A stretch of 64,000 nt of DNA from Marinobacter salsuginis (GTDB taxonomy: Bacteria > Pseudomonadota > Gammaproteobacteria > Pseudomonadales > Oleiphilaceae), in NCBI RefSeq assembly GCF_009617755.1, contig NZ_BGZH01000001.1:1488001-1552000 (forward strand), given 5' to 3'. This document shows, in pieces, positions 44,755-52,072 of this stretch. Within the stretch, counting starts at the first letter, position 1, and each line of letters begins with the position of its first letter. The notes beneath the pieces are model-generated. The model was given only the letters and a program-made list of their open reading frames with translations. It was not told the origin of the DNA and ran no database searches. Both the position numbers and the translations under genes were made by a program.

Positions 44755-44784
44755 CAAAAAATGGCGACCCGAAGGTCGCCATTC
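44755..44784 (-). terminator. Rho-independent terminator of dps
   Basis: Ten-bp stem AATGGCGACC / GGTCGCCATT with a four-base loop, followed on the minus strand by a run of T, 17 bases past the dps stop. Confidence 0.9.
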
Positions 44785-44800
44785 CGTAACTTCAATCGAC

Positions 44801-45274
44801 TCAATGGCCGAGGTAACTCCGATACATCCAGACAGTCTTTTCCTGCTGAGAGATGTAGTCACTCATAAGGGCAACGGTGCCCTCATCTTCCGCGTCACCC
44901 GCCAGACTGAGCAACGCACGCTGTTTGCCGATCAGTTTGGCAAAGCTTTCCACGATGTTCTCCATCGCTTCCTTGCCATCCGAAACATCTTTACGCTCGG
45001 GCACTTCAGACCGTTCAATATAGGTGCTGTAGGCGTGAGCCGGCCGATGGCCAAGCGTCAGCACGCGCTCTGCAATCTCATCAATCTTGAGCAACAGATC
45101 ATCGTACAGCTCTTCGAATTTGACGTGAAGCTCGAAGAAGTTGTCGCCCTTGATATTCCAGTGGTAGCCACGGACATTCATGTAGAAGATCTGATAGTTG
45201 GACAAAAGATCATTCAGGGAATCAGCAAGCTGCGCTGTTTTCTCAGTATCAAGACCAATAAAGTTCTTACCCAT
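44801..45274 (-). CDS. dps: Dps-family ferritin-like DNA-protection protein
   Basis: A 157-residue Dps protein that forms dodecamers, oxidises Fe2+ with H2O2 and protects DNA. The ferroxidase signature is clear: YHWNIKGDNFFELHVKFEELYDDLLLKIDEIAERV. The C terminus ends without a long Lys-rich tail, so DNA binding may be weak. The ATG follows GGAGATG. The upstream region contains a hairpin and a Fur-like site, consistent with iron or peroxide control. Confidence 0.93.
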   Translation of the reverse strand: MGKNFIGLDTEKTAQLADSLNDLLSNYQIFYMNVRGYHWNIKGDNFFELHVKFEELYDDLLLKIDEIAERVLTLGHRPAHAYSTYIERSEVPERKDVSDGKEAMENIVESFAKLIGKQRALLSLAGDAEDEGTVALMSDYISQQEKTVWMYRSYLGH

Positions 45275-45441
45275 AACGCATCTCCTTGGCAGTTATGTAT
45301 GACGTTTCAGAAAGTATACGACCGACCAAACACGGTCGGGAAGTTTAGTTTGCTAATCTCGTTAATAGCGACGCTGAATAATGCTATGAAAGAAGTCAAA
45401 TAAATAGCCCGAGGCTATCCTCATTCTCAATACAATTCATT

Positions 45442-45456
45442 TAACAATCATTCTCA
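45442..45456. promoter_or_regulatory. Fur-box-like sequence
   Basis: TAACAATCATTCTCA matches the 7-1-7 Fur consensus (TGATAAT-N-ATTATCA) at 12 of 15 positions counting the free centre. It lies 47 bases before the DUF2061 gene and about 170 bases upstream of dps, within their shared 229-base divergent region. A CCGACC/GGTCGG hairpin also lies in the dps leader (about 45322-45340). Confidence 0.35.
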
Positions 45457-45503
45457 CCCGGTCTTAAATAAGCAATGAACCACGAGCGAAACCGGAGATG
45501 ACC

Positions 45504-45779
45504 ATGAGCACGTTAAAACTGTTTGTACATAACCATGGCACGAATGGCGACCAGTCGCTGATCAAAACGGTAACGTTCGCCCTCACCCATTTTACAGTGG
45601 CCTTCACCGTGGCTTATCTGCTCACGGGTGACATCCTGATTGGCAGTTTGATCGCCATGGTTGAGCCAGCCATCAACACCGTTGCCTATTTCTTCCATGA
45701 AAAGATCTGGGCCCGTCGCCAGCGTAACGCAAGGACAACAACCGGAACTTTATCCCAGACTCAGCCCCACACCTGTTGA
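45504..45779 (+). CDS. DUF2061 small membrane protein
   Basis: A 91-residue protein with two hydrophobic helices. The segment SLIKTVTFALTHFTVAFTVAYLLTGDILIGSLIAMVEPAINTVAYFFHEKIW is the DUF2061 domain. Function unknown. The ATG at 45504 is preferred over one two codons upstream because CGGAG lies six bases before it. Confidence 0.85.
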   Translation: MSTLKLFVHNHGTNGDQSLIKTVTFALTHFTVAFTVAYLLTGDILIGSLIAMVEPAINTVAYFFHEKIWARRQRNARTTTGTLSQTQPHTC

Positions 45780-45797
45780 TTCTGATCAAGGACCGGC

Positions 45798-47240
45798 TCA
45801 AACACCCGGCCCACAATCGGTGCAGCCCTCTTCTGGCGCCGGTCCGATACTGAGATTTCGGTTGAGGTCTTTCAGGGCCGTCCGCAACCCTTCCTCGATA
45901 ACCGGATGGTAAAATGGCATTTCCAGCATTTCGCTGACGGTCAGTCGTCGCTGGGCCGACCATGCGAGCAGATGGGCAATATGCTCCGCCGCAGGGCCGA
46001 ACATCTCGGCTCCCATGAACAGGCCACTGCCATGCTCACCATAAACCCTCAGTAGCCCCCGGTTTTTGCCAATGACCCGACTGCGCCCCTGATCCTCGAA
46101 CGATACCTCGCCCACGGCGAAACAACCGCGACACCGCTCGTCCACCTGCTGAATGGTCAGGCCTACGGTCGCAATCTGCGGATCGGTGAATACCACCGCC
46201 AACGGGGTACGGCGAAGTCCCGTCCGAACATCCGGGTAGGACGCCGCGTTGTCGCCCGCGATACGGCCCTCGTCGGCCGCCTCATGCAACAGCGGCAGGC
46301 TGTTATTGGCATCGCCGGCGATGAATATGTGGCTGTCGCCACATCGCTGGGTATGGGGATCAAACAGGGGGAGGCCCTTGTCATCGAGCTCAATACCGGC
46401 GTTCTGGATATCCAGCCCGTCCACATTCGGACGACGGCCGGTAGCTGCTAACAGGTAATCAAAGGTTTCGGTCTTTTCACCGGCATCCCCATCCACAAAC
46501 GTAATGGCAACACCGTTATCAACCCGCTCAACGTTTTTGACCTCCGAATCGGGATCCAGCGGGAATTCTTCATTAAAGGTTTTAAGGGCGTAGTCCCGGA
46601 TGGAGTCATCCTGGATGGGACCGACAGCCCCGCCAACGCCGAACATGCGAACCCGGACCCCAAGCCGGCTCAAGGCCTGCCCTAGCTCCAGACCAATAAC
46701 GCCCGGCCCAAATACCGCCACCGAGTCCGGCAGATCCTGCCACTCGAAAATATCATCATTCACCACCAGCCGGTCTTTGGCCTCTTTCAGAAACCCGGGA
46801 ATGTTGGGCCGTGAACCGGTAGCGATAATGATCCGGCCGGCCTGCACCTCAAGGTTGTTGCCAACCACCAGATGATTCGGGCCGACAAACCGGGCGTGAC
46901 CTCTCAACTGGTGCGCCTCCGGAAACTTCTCGACCGAGTTAATCACGCCAGAAACGAAACGGTCCCGCTCGGTTCGCACCCGTTCCATAACCCGTTTACC
47001 ATCAACTCTGATCGCTCCGGCAGACACACCAAACAGGTCGCCAAGCTGCATCTGATGGGCATTTTCGGCGGCCGCAATCAAAAGCTTGCTGGGCATACAC
47101 CCGACCCTGGCGCAGGTGGTTCCGTACTGGTCGCCCTCAATCAGTACTACTCTGTCGGTCGCCTTGCGCACACGCTGATACGCCACCATTCCTGCGGTAC
47201 CGGCTCCGATAATGGCAACGTCTACGGCTCGCTTTTCCAT
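45798..47240 (-). CDS. Class I pyridine nucleotide-disulfide oxidoreductase (dihydrolipoamide-dehydrogenase-like)
   Basis: A 480-residue flavoprotein. It has the FAD motif VAIIGAGTAGMVAYQ, the redox disulfide in GTTCARVGCMPSKLL (C-x4-C), the NAD motif AVFGPGVIGLELGQAL, the second FAD motif HIFIAGDANNSLPLLHEA, and the C-terminal dimer domain with His-containing FYHPVIEEGL. It is not next to 2-oxoacid dehydrogenase genes, so it may be a stand-alone dehydrogenase related to Lpd or SthA. The C terminus ends in an unusual CTDCGPGV with two extra Cys. The ATG at 47240 follows GGAGA. Confidence 0.88.
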   Translation of the reverse strand: MEKRAVDVAIIGAGTAGMVAYQRVRKATDRVVLIEGDQYGTTCARVGCMPSKLLIAAAENAHQMQLGDLFGVSAGAIRVDGKRVMERVRTERDRFVSGVINSVEKFPEAHQLRGHARFVGPNHLVVGNNLEVQAGRIIIATGSRPNIPGFLKEAKDRLVVNDDIFEWQDLPDSVAVFGPGVIGLELGQALSRLGVRVRMFGVGGAVGPIQDDSIRDYALKTFNEEFPLDPDSEVKNVERVDNGVAITFVDGDAGEKTETFDYLLAATGRRPNVDGLDIQNAGIELDDKGLPLFDPHTQRCGDSHIFIAGDANNSLPLLHEAADEGRIAGDNAASYPDVRTGLRRTPLAVVFTDPQIATVGLTIQQVDERCRGCFAVGEVSFEDQGRSRVIGKNRGLLRVYGEHGSGLFMGAEMFGPAAEHIAHLLAWSAQRRLTVSEMLEMPFYHPVIEEGLRTALKDLNRNLSIGPAPEEGCTDCGPGV

Positions 47241-47413
47241 ACAAGGTCTCCTGACAGGCGTTCCCGGCATCGGGGAACACGGAAGGTTGGAACGGGTGAG
47301 ACCTCAGTATAGAAGCCATGGCAAGTTTCACCCATACCGTGAAAAAAGACCTGATTCGGCCTATGCTGTCAGACTTTTCAGACCTTGGCAGGCTCAGGAG
47401 AGGAGTTGGAACT

Positions 47414-48085
47414 ATGCAGAGTTACTGGCCGGAATTTCTGACGGTGGCCCTCGTCCACTTGCTGGCAGTGGCAAGCCCCGGTCCGGATTTTGCCGTGATG
47501 CTCAGACAGGCGCTCTGCCAGAGCCGAAGGAACGCGCTGCTGACAGCCATCGGTATCGGCGGGGGCATTCTGGTGCATGTCTGCTATTCCTTGCTCGGAA
47601 TCGGCCTGCTGATCCAGCAATCGATCATGCTTTTCAATGTTCTCAAGGTGCTGGGGGCACTCTACCTTGCCTGGATTGCCGTTCAGTGTTTGAGGGCCCG
47701 GGCCGGTGGCGTTCATGTAGAACAGGCCCCGACGGGAGGGCAATCCGGTCTTGCCGCCCTGCGGTTGGGTTTCCTGACCAATGCCCTGAATCCCAAGGCA
47801 ACGCTGTTTTTTGTCTCCCTGTTCTCTGTTGTGATCAGCCCGGGCACGCCCATTGCGCTCCAGGCCGGCTACGGCATTTACATGGCTTTGGCCACGGGGC
47901 TGTGGTTTGCCATGGTCGCTGTTTTCTTCACCCTGCCCCGGATCCGCCGCGGGTTTAACCGGTTTGGCCACTGGCTGGACCGGCTGATGGGCGGTGTTCT
48001 GATGTTACTGGCAGGCCAGCTGCTACTGTCTACAGTGAGCGGATCAGAGCCTCCGTCTGCGCCCATCCCAGACAAGGATCGGTAA
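47414..48085 (+). CDS. LysE/RhtB-family amino-acid exporter
   Basis: A 223-residue membrane protein with about six helices. The N-terminal signature SPGPDFAVMLRQALCQSRRNALLTAIGIGGGILVH is typical of RhtB-type exporters, and GFLTNALNPKATLFFVSLFSVV is the second conserved element. The ATG at 47414 follows GAGGAG. Its last 56 bases overlap the convergent DAHP synthase gene. Confidence 0.92.
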   Translation: MQSYWPEFLTVALVHLLAVASPGPDFAVMLRQALCQSRRNALLTAIGIGGGILVHVCYSLLGIGLLIQQSIMLFNVLKVLGALYLAWIAVQCLRARAGGVHVEQAPTGGQSGLAALRLGFLTNALNPKATLFFVSLFSVVISPGTPIALQAGYGIYMALATGLWFAMVAVFFTLPRIRRGFNRFGHWLDRLMGGVLMLLAGQLLLSTVSGSEPPSAPIPDKDR

Positions 48086-49082
48086 TCGAGCAGCCGTAGC
48101 GCAGGTCTTCACCATCGTCCTGGCGGCCCGGTTCCAGGAAACTTTCCAGCATCAAACCACGGATATGCTGGTTGCCGGCACGGCGCTGGGCCATTACTTC
48201 CCGGGCGATATCCAGCTGTCGTTCGGCCTGCTTGCAGGCATTGTCATGGCTGCAGTCCACCATCACCGCAGTCGACAATCCGGCTTCTGCCAGGGCCCCA
48301 ACGGCCTGCTCAATACTTGCAGCATCATAGTTGGTAATACCTCGGCCACCGCGCAACACCAGATGGGTATCAGGGTTGCCCCGGGTGGTAATCATGACCG
48401 GCGCCCCGGTCGCGGACACCCCAAGGTGGTGATGAGGATGGGATGCCGACTTCATGGCGTTGGTTGCCACGGCAATACCGCCATCGGTGCCGTTCTTGAA
48501 GCCGGTGGGCATCGGCAGGCCACTGACCATTTCACGATGTACCTGGGATTCGGTGGTTCGGGCACCAATGGCAGTCCAACTTACCAGATCACCCAGGTAA
48601 TCCATGGCGAACGGGCTCAGGGCCTCGGTGGCCAGCGGCAAACCCATGGCCGCCAGATTCAACAGCAGGCGGCGGGAGCGGCGCAGCCCCTCATTCAGAT
48701 CGCCTTCTCCTGTGCGCTCCGGGTCGTACAGCAGCCCTTTCCAGCCGACCGTAGTCCGGGGCTTCTCCAGATACGCCCGCATAACGATGAGGAAGCGGTC
48801 GCTGACGTCGTCCGCCAGGGCCTTCAGCTTCTTCCCGTATTCCAGGGCCGCCACCTCATCGTGTATGGAACACGGCCCCATTACGATCAGGGTTCTGCTG
48901 TCCTCGCCCTGTAGAATGTCCCGGATGGCCTGCCTCTGCTCCTCTACCTGTTGGACGACAGCGGCACTGGCCGGCATCTCAAGTCTCAGCTCCGCGGGCG
49001 TCGGCAGAACCACTTCCTGTCGGTGCCGCGCCTGAGTCTCCGCATCCTGGTGTGTCAGTTCAGTGTTCAAGGGCATGTTCAT
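48030..49082 (-). CDS. 3-deoxy-7-phosphoheptulonate (DAHP) synthase, class I
   Basis: Condenses phosphoenolpyruvate and erythrose 4-phosphate, the entry to aromatic amino-acid synthesis. The 350-residue protein has the AroF/G/H motifs IVMGPCSIHD, MRAYLEKPRTTVGWKGL, GARTTESQVHREMVSGL, GFKNGTDG and VMVDCSHDNACK. Which aromatic acid inhibits it cannot be read off. The start is ATG at 49082 after GGGAA (49076 possible). It is preceded by a leader peptide and attenuator. The 3' end overlaps the LysE gene by 56 bases. Confidence 0.95.
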   Translation of the reverse strand: MNMPLNTELTHQDAETQARHRQEVVLPTPAELRLEMPASAAVVQQVEEQRQAIRDILQGEDSRTLIVMGPCSIHDEVAALEYGKKLKALADDVSDRFLIVMRAYLEKPRTTVGWKGLLYDPERTGEGDLNEGLRRSRRLLLNLAAMGLPLATEALSPFAMDYLGDLVSWTAIGARTTESQVHREMVSGLPMPTGFKNGTDGGIAVATNAMKSASHPHHHLGVSATGAPVMITTRGNPDTHLVLRGGRGITNYDAASIEQAVGALAEAGLSTAVMVDCSHDNACKQAERQLDIAREVMAQRRAGNQHIRGLMLESFLEPGRQDDGEDLRYGCSITDPCLGWAQTEALIRSL

Positions 49083-49113
49083 GTCAGTGTTCCCGTTTCC
49101 CTGCGTCAGAATC

Positions 49114-49150
49114 AAAAAAGCCCCGGCTGGGCTACCAGTCGGGGCTTTTT
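49114..49150 (-). terminator. Attenuator terminator before DAHP synthase
   Basis: On the minus strand AAAAAGCCCCG pairs with CGGGGCTTTTT around a central CTGG/CCAG-type element, followed by T. It ends only 32 bases before the synthase start and 65 bases after the leader-peptide stop. It is placed to abort transcription of the synthase gene rather than of another operon. Confidence 0.85.
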
Positions 49151-49159
49151 GAGTCCTGT

Positions 49160-49187
49160 GGCAGCCTGGGTTTTCTGCCGGGCTGCC
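49160..49187 (-). promoter_or_regulatory. Second leader hairpin of the attenuator
   Basis: Perfect stem GGCAGCC / GGCTGCC with a 14-base loop between the leader-peptide stop and the terminator. Confidence 0.6.
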
Positions 49188-49214
49188 TTCCTCGTTATTC
49201 GTTCGATGAAGATC

Positions 49215-49352
49215 CTATGGGCGGCCCCGGCTCTGGCTAAAATAAAAGCCATAACCAAACCACCAGAAAAACACAGCAGCGACGGCAGCCGCCGGCTTGG
49301 CGCCGAAAGCTTGCAAAACATTCAATTGACAGGTCGCGTGTGTCGTCTTCAT
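49215..49352 (-). CDS. Aromatic leader peptide of DAHP synthase attenuator
   Basis: A 45-codon reading frame ending just upstream of the attenuator hairpins. Near its end it encodes FFWWFGYGFYF: five Phe, two Trp and two Tyr in eleven codons. This composition is that of a ribosome-stalling sensor of charged tRNA-Phe, -Trp and -Tyr. Minus-strand CGGGGC at 49230-49225, within the final codons, is complementary to GCCCCG in the left arm of the terminator. Stalling on the aromatic run would therefore free an antiterminator. The ATG at 49352 has only weak ribosome-site sequence and lies almost at the predicted transcription start, so a later start is possible. Confidence 0.72.
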   Translation of the reverse strand: MKTTHATCQLNVLQAFGAKPAAAVAAVFFWWFGYGFYFSQSRGRP

Positions 49353-49359
49353 GCTTTTC

Positions 49360-49389
49360 AATATATACCCCTGGTTTTCACCTTGGCAA
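49360..49389 (-). promoter_or_regulatory. Promoter of the leader/DAHP synthase transcript
   Basis: Minus-strand TTGCCA (49389-49384) followed after 16-18 bases by TATATA/TATATT. Transcription would begin at about 49353-49355, directly at the leader ATG. Confidence 0.5.
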
Positions 49390-49396
49390 CCCGTGT

Positions 49397-49420
49397 GTCG
49401 GAGTTTTTTTCGACTCCGAC
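49397..49420 (+). promoter_or_regulatory. Perfect hairpin upstream of the secretin-N-like gene
   Basis: GTCGGAGT / ACTCCGAC with a loop of six T plus CG, ending 19 bases before the gene start and just before its ribosome site. It could be a leader hairpin controlling translation or an operator between the two divergent genes. Confidence 0.5.
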
Positions 49421-49439
49421 AGAAGGATTGGAGCACTGA

Positions 49440-50228
49440 ATGGTCGTTTTTGTCCGAGGATACCCCCTGCAGCTTTTTCTTGTTCTGCTGCTGGGACTTT
49501 GTTCCAGCCAGGCTCTGGCCCAGGCGGAATCTCGCGTGTACCAGCTCAATAACCGACCAGGCGACGATGTGGCGGTGCAGATCCGCGAGCTTTACCAGGG
49601 CTCGCCGGTAACCGTGACCGCCCGGGGCCAACAACTGGTGGTACGCGGTGAACCCGACCTGCTGGACGAAATCGGACGGCTTGTCGAAACGCTTGATGTA
49701 GCGCCCGTTCAGGTCAGGATCACTGTTCGGTCCAGAACGGATAGCGGCGGCAAACGCTCAGGTGCCGGCATTTCCGCGTCTAACGGCCGCGCCGAACTCT
49801 CTGCCGAACGTCGCGTTACCACTACCGGCAGCGCCCAGGAGCGGACCCTGGTGATGCAGGATGGCCAGTCGGCACATATTACGTCAGGCCAGGTCCGGAC
49901 GATTCCAGTCGCCATTCGCGGCGGTCGTAATCCCGCGGCTTTCCTGCAACAGGTCGAAACCCGCAGCGGGTTTCTGGTCAGTCCCCAGGTCATTTCCGAT
50001 CAGGCGGTGGAACTGAGCATTGTCTCGTTCGAGGAGGAACCGGCAAATATGGACGGATATGAAACGGAAGCGGTCGTTACCATTCGCCGAGTTGAGCCGG
50101 GACAGTGGGTGTCACTGGGTAGCACAACAACCCATTCCAGCCAGGAGCGCAGTGGAATTACCTATCAGGTGAACAGTAGCCGCTCCGACAATCGCAGTTT
50201 TGAAGTCCGAGTCGATATTCTGCCCTGA
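49440..50228 (+). CDS. Exported secretin-N-domain-like protein
   Basis: A 262-residue protein with a signal peptide ending SSQALA. Residues about 30-95 (VYQLNNRPGDDVAVQIRELYQG...LLDEIGRLVETLDVAPVQVRITV) have the fold of secretin N1-type domains found in type II secretion and pilus secretins. The remainder is a beta-rich domain resembling the start of a secretin core, but the membrane-spanning secretin C-terminal region is absent. It may be a stand-alone periplasmic protein; no function is known to me. It is followed two bases later by a convergent DnaJ-type gene. Confidence 0.75.
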   Translation: MVVFVRGYPLQLFLVLLLGLCSSQALAQAESRVYQLNNRPGDDVAVQIRELYQGSPVTVTARGQQLVVRGEPDLLDEIGRLVETLDVAPVQVRITVRSRTDSGGKRSGAGISASNGRAELSAERRVTTTGSAQERTLVMQDGQSAHITSGQVRTIPVAIRGGRNPAAFLQQVETRSGFLVSPQVISDQAVELSIVSFEEEPANMDGYETEAVVTIRRVEPGQWVSLGSTTTHSSQERSGITYQVNSSRSDNRSFEVRVDILP

Positions 50229-50229
50229 A

Positions 50230-50736
50230 TCAGGCCTGTCGCTTGCCGAGAAGTACCTGTTTGGCTTCGTTCAGTTTGGCTGCCAGGTAATCGTTTCCGC
50301 CCCGGTCGGGGTGAAGTTTCTGCATGAGCCGGCGATGCGCCATCACGATTTCCTCTTCAGAGCAGCCGGCTTTTACCCCGAGAATATCGCAGGCCTCTCG
50401 TTCTGACATCTGCCCAGCCAGATCAGTGCCCGAGCCAGAATGATCACTCGCCTGCTCACGGCTTTCTTGCCCCGGCTTCCTCCCCATGAACCGGTTGATT
50501 TCCGGAGCAAATTTCAACAAGGCGGGAAGCTTGCGCAAGAGGGGAATCACAGCCGCAACTGCCGCTGTGAGCACATGCACGCGTCCGGTCAGGACCATGA
50601 ACACCAGCAAGGCTCCACCGACCACGAGGATCACCTTCCAGGTGGCCGCCTTTTTCTTTTCCGCGGACAACGCGCCCCACTGTTTCAGAATCACAAAAAC
50701 GGCGGCTGCCAACGCAAGCCCCAGAATCCACTGCAT
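50230..50736 (-). CDS. Membrane-anchored DnaJ-domain protein
   Basis: A 168-residue protein with two N-terminal membrane helices (about 2-20 and 33-65) and a C-terminal J domain (about 110-165) containing the essential HPD in MQKLHPDRGGNDYLA. It would recruit DnaK to the inner membrane. The orientation resembles small DjlC-type or TIM14-like proteins. The start is ATG at 50736. Confidence 0.87.
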   Translation of the reverse strand: MQWILGLALAAAVFVILKQWGALSAEKKKAATWKVILVVGGALLVFMVLTGRVHVLTAAVAAVIPLLRKLPALLKFAPEINRFMGRKPGQESREQASDHSGSGTDLAGQMSEREACDILGVKAGCSEEEIVMAHRRLMQKLHPDRGGNDYLAAKLNEAKQVLLGKRQA

Positions 50737-50971
50737 TATTGATCCTCACCCTGAATACCGTCGTAATTCTGTCATCGACGCGAGCTACATTACCAGCACC
50801 CTGCAGGGAAAGCCGCCCCTCATGAAAACACCCAGACAGCCTTGATGCTTGTCAAATCCGGCAAACCCGGAGTCTAGATAGAAATACTTACAACCCAGTG
50901 ACAATAGCGACCCTGATTTTGTAGGATGCTATGCTTCCCAAAATCTGACACAGTTCCCCAGGACCCGAACC

Positions 50972-52072
50972 ATGCGCACTGCTTCCCGCTTTATAATCGT
51001 CATTATTTTTCTCGGCGTAGTGCTCGGAGGCATCTTCGGCTACAAGTTCTACCAGTTTGGCCAGATGCAAGAGCAGATGTCCCAGCCTCAGCCACCCGCC
51101 CAGATTTCCGCGGTTGAGGCCCAGAAAGAAGCCTGGACGCCCGCCATCAAGGCTGTCGGCAGTGTTGAAGCCATCAACGGCATCCAGGTGGCCAACGAAG
51201 TGCCCGGCGTCATTGAGACCATCAATTTCGAATCCGGTGACCAGGTCAGCCGTGGTGATGTATTGATCCGGATTGATTCAGCAATCGATGAAGCCGCCCT
51301 GCGCACACGTCGCGCCGAGGCACAGTTGGCCGAGCAGGAGTTCAAGCGGGTGTCCGACCTGCTCCCCAAGCGCGCAGTATCCCAGTCCCAGTACGATGAA
51401 GCCAAGGCCAATTTCGACGCGGCCCGCGCAAGGGTGAATGAAGCCGAAGCACAACTGAGCAAAAAAATCATTCGGGCGCCCTTTGATGGCACGCTGGGTA
51501 TCCGGATGGTCGACCAGGGTGAGTATATTGCCACCGGCACCCCGATTGTCGAGATCAACATGCTGGATCCGATCTACGTCGACTATACCCTTTCCGAGAA
51601 AAACCTGCCGAACGTGAAGACCAGCTATCCGGTAGTCGCCACTGTCGCTGCCGTTCCGGAGCAGGATTTTGAAGGGTCCGTCAGCGCCATCAACACCTCG
51701 GTCAACCCGGAAACCCGGACGGTCCGTGTCCGCGCCACGCTCTCCAACCCGGACAACCTGCTGCGCCCCGGCATGTTTGCCACCGTTCTGACACAGCAGC
51801 CGGAAGACAACGAGGTTGTGACCGTGCCACGCACTGCAATCTCCTACAACACCTATGGCGATTTCGTGTTTGTGGTTGAGGAGAACGACGAGGGCAATCT
51901 GGTCGTTAGCCGCCGCACGGTAACCACCGGCGAAACCCGTAACACCCGTGTTGCCGTTCTGTCCGGCCTGGAGGCCGGCGAAACCGTCGTCGAGAAGGGT
52001 TTGCTGCGTCTGCGCGCTGGCCAGCAGGTGGCCATACAGGAAGAAGACCAGAAGCAGGGGGCGTCTGAGTAA
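50972..52072 (+). CDS. RND efflux periplasmic adaptor (membrane fusion protein)
   Basis: A 366-residue adaptor with an uncleaved N-terminal membrane anchor (about 8-28). The biotinyl-lipoyl domain VANEVPGVIETINFESGDQVSRGDVLIRID, a coiled-coil hairpin (about 100-165, with AVSQSQYDEAKANFDAARARVNEAEAQL) and the beta-barrel region VDYTLSEKNLP follow in order. It links the inner-membrane pump to an outer-membrane channel that is not encoded here. Its stop overlaps the pump start (TAATG). Confidence 0.93.
   Translation: MRTASRFIIVIIFLGVVLGGIFGYKFYQFGQMQEQMSQPQPPAQISAVEAQKEAWTPAIKAVGSVEAINGIQVANEVPGVIETINFESGDQVSRGDVLIRIDSAIDEAALRTRRAEAQLAEQEFKRVSDLLPKRAVSQSQYDEAKANFDAARARVNEAEAQLSKKIIRAPFDGTLGIRMVDQGEYIATGTPIVEINMLDPIYVDYTLSEKNLPNVKTSYPVVATVAAVPEQDFEGSVSAINTSVNPETRTVRVRATLSNPDNLLRPGMFATVLTQQPEDNEVVTVPRTAISYNTYGDFVFVVEENDEGNLVVSRRTVTTGETRNTRVAVLSGLEAGETVVEKGLLRLRAGQQVAIQEEDQKQGASE

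Noticed and set aside
44641..44862. Upstream extension of the beta-propeller lipoprotein frame
   Set aside because: It would bury the lipoprotein signal peptide and runs into the dps terminator and gene.
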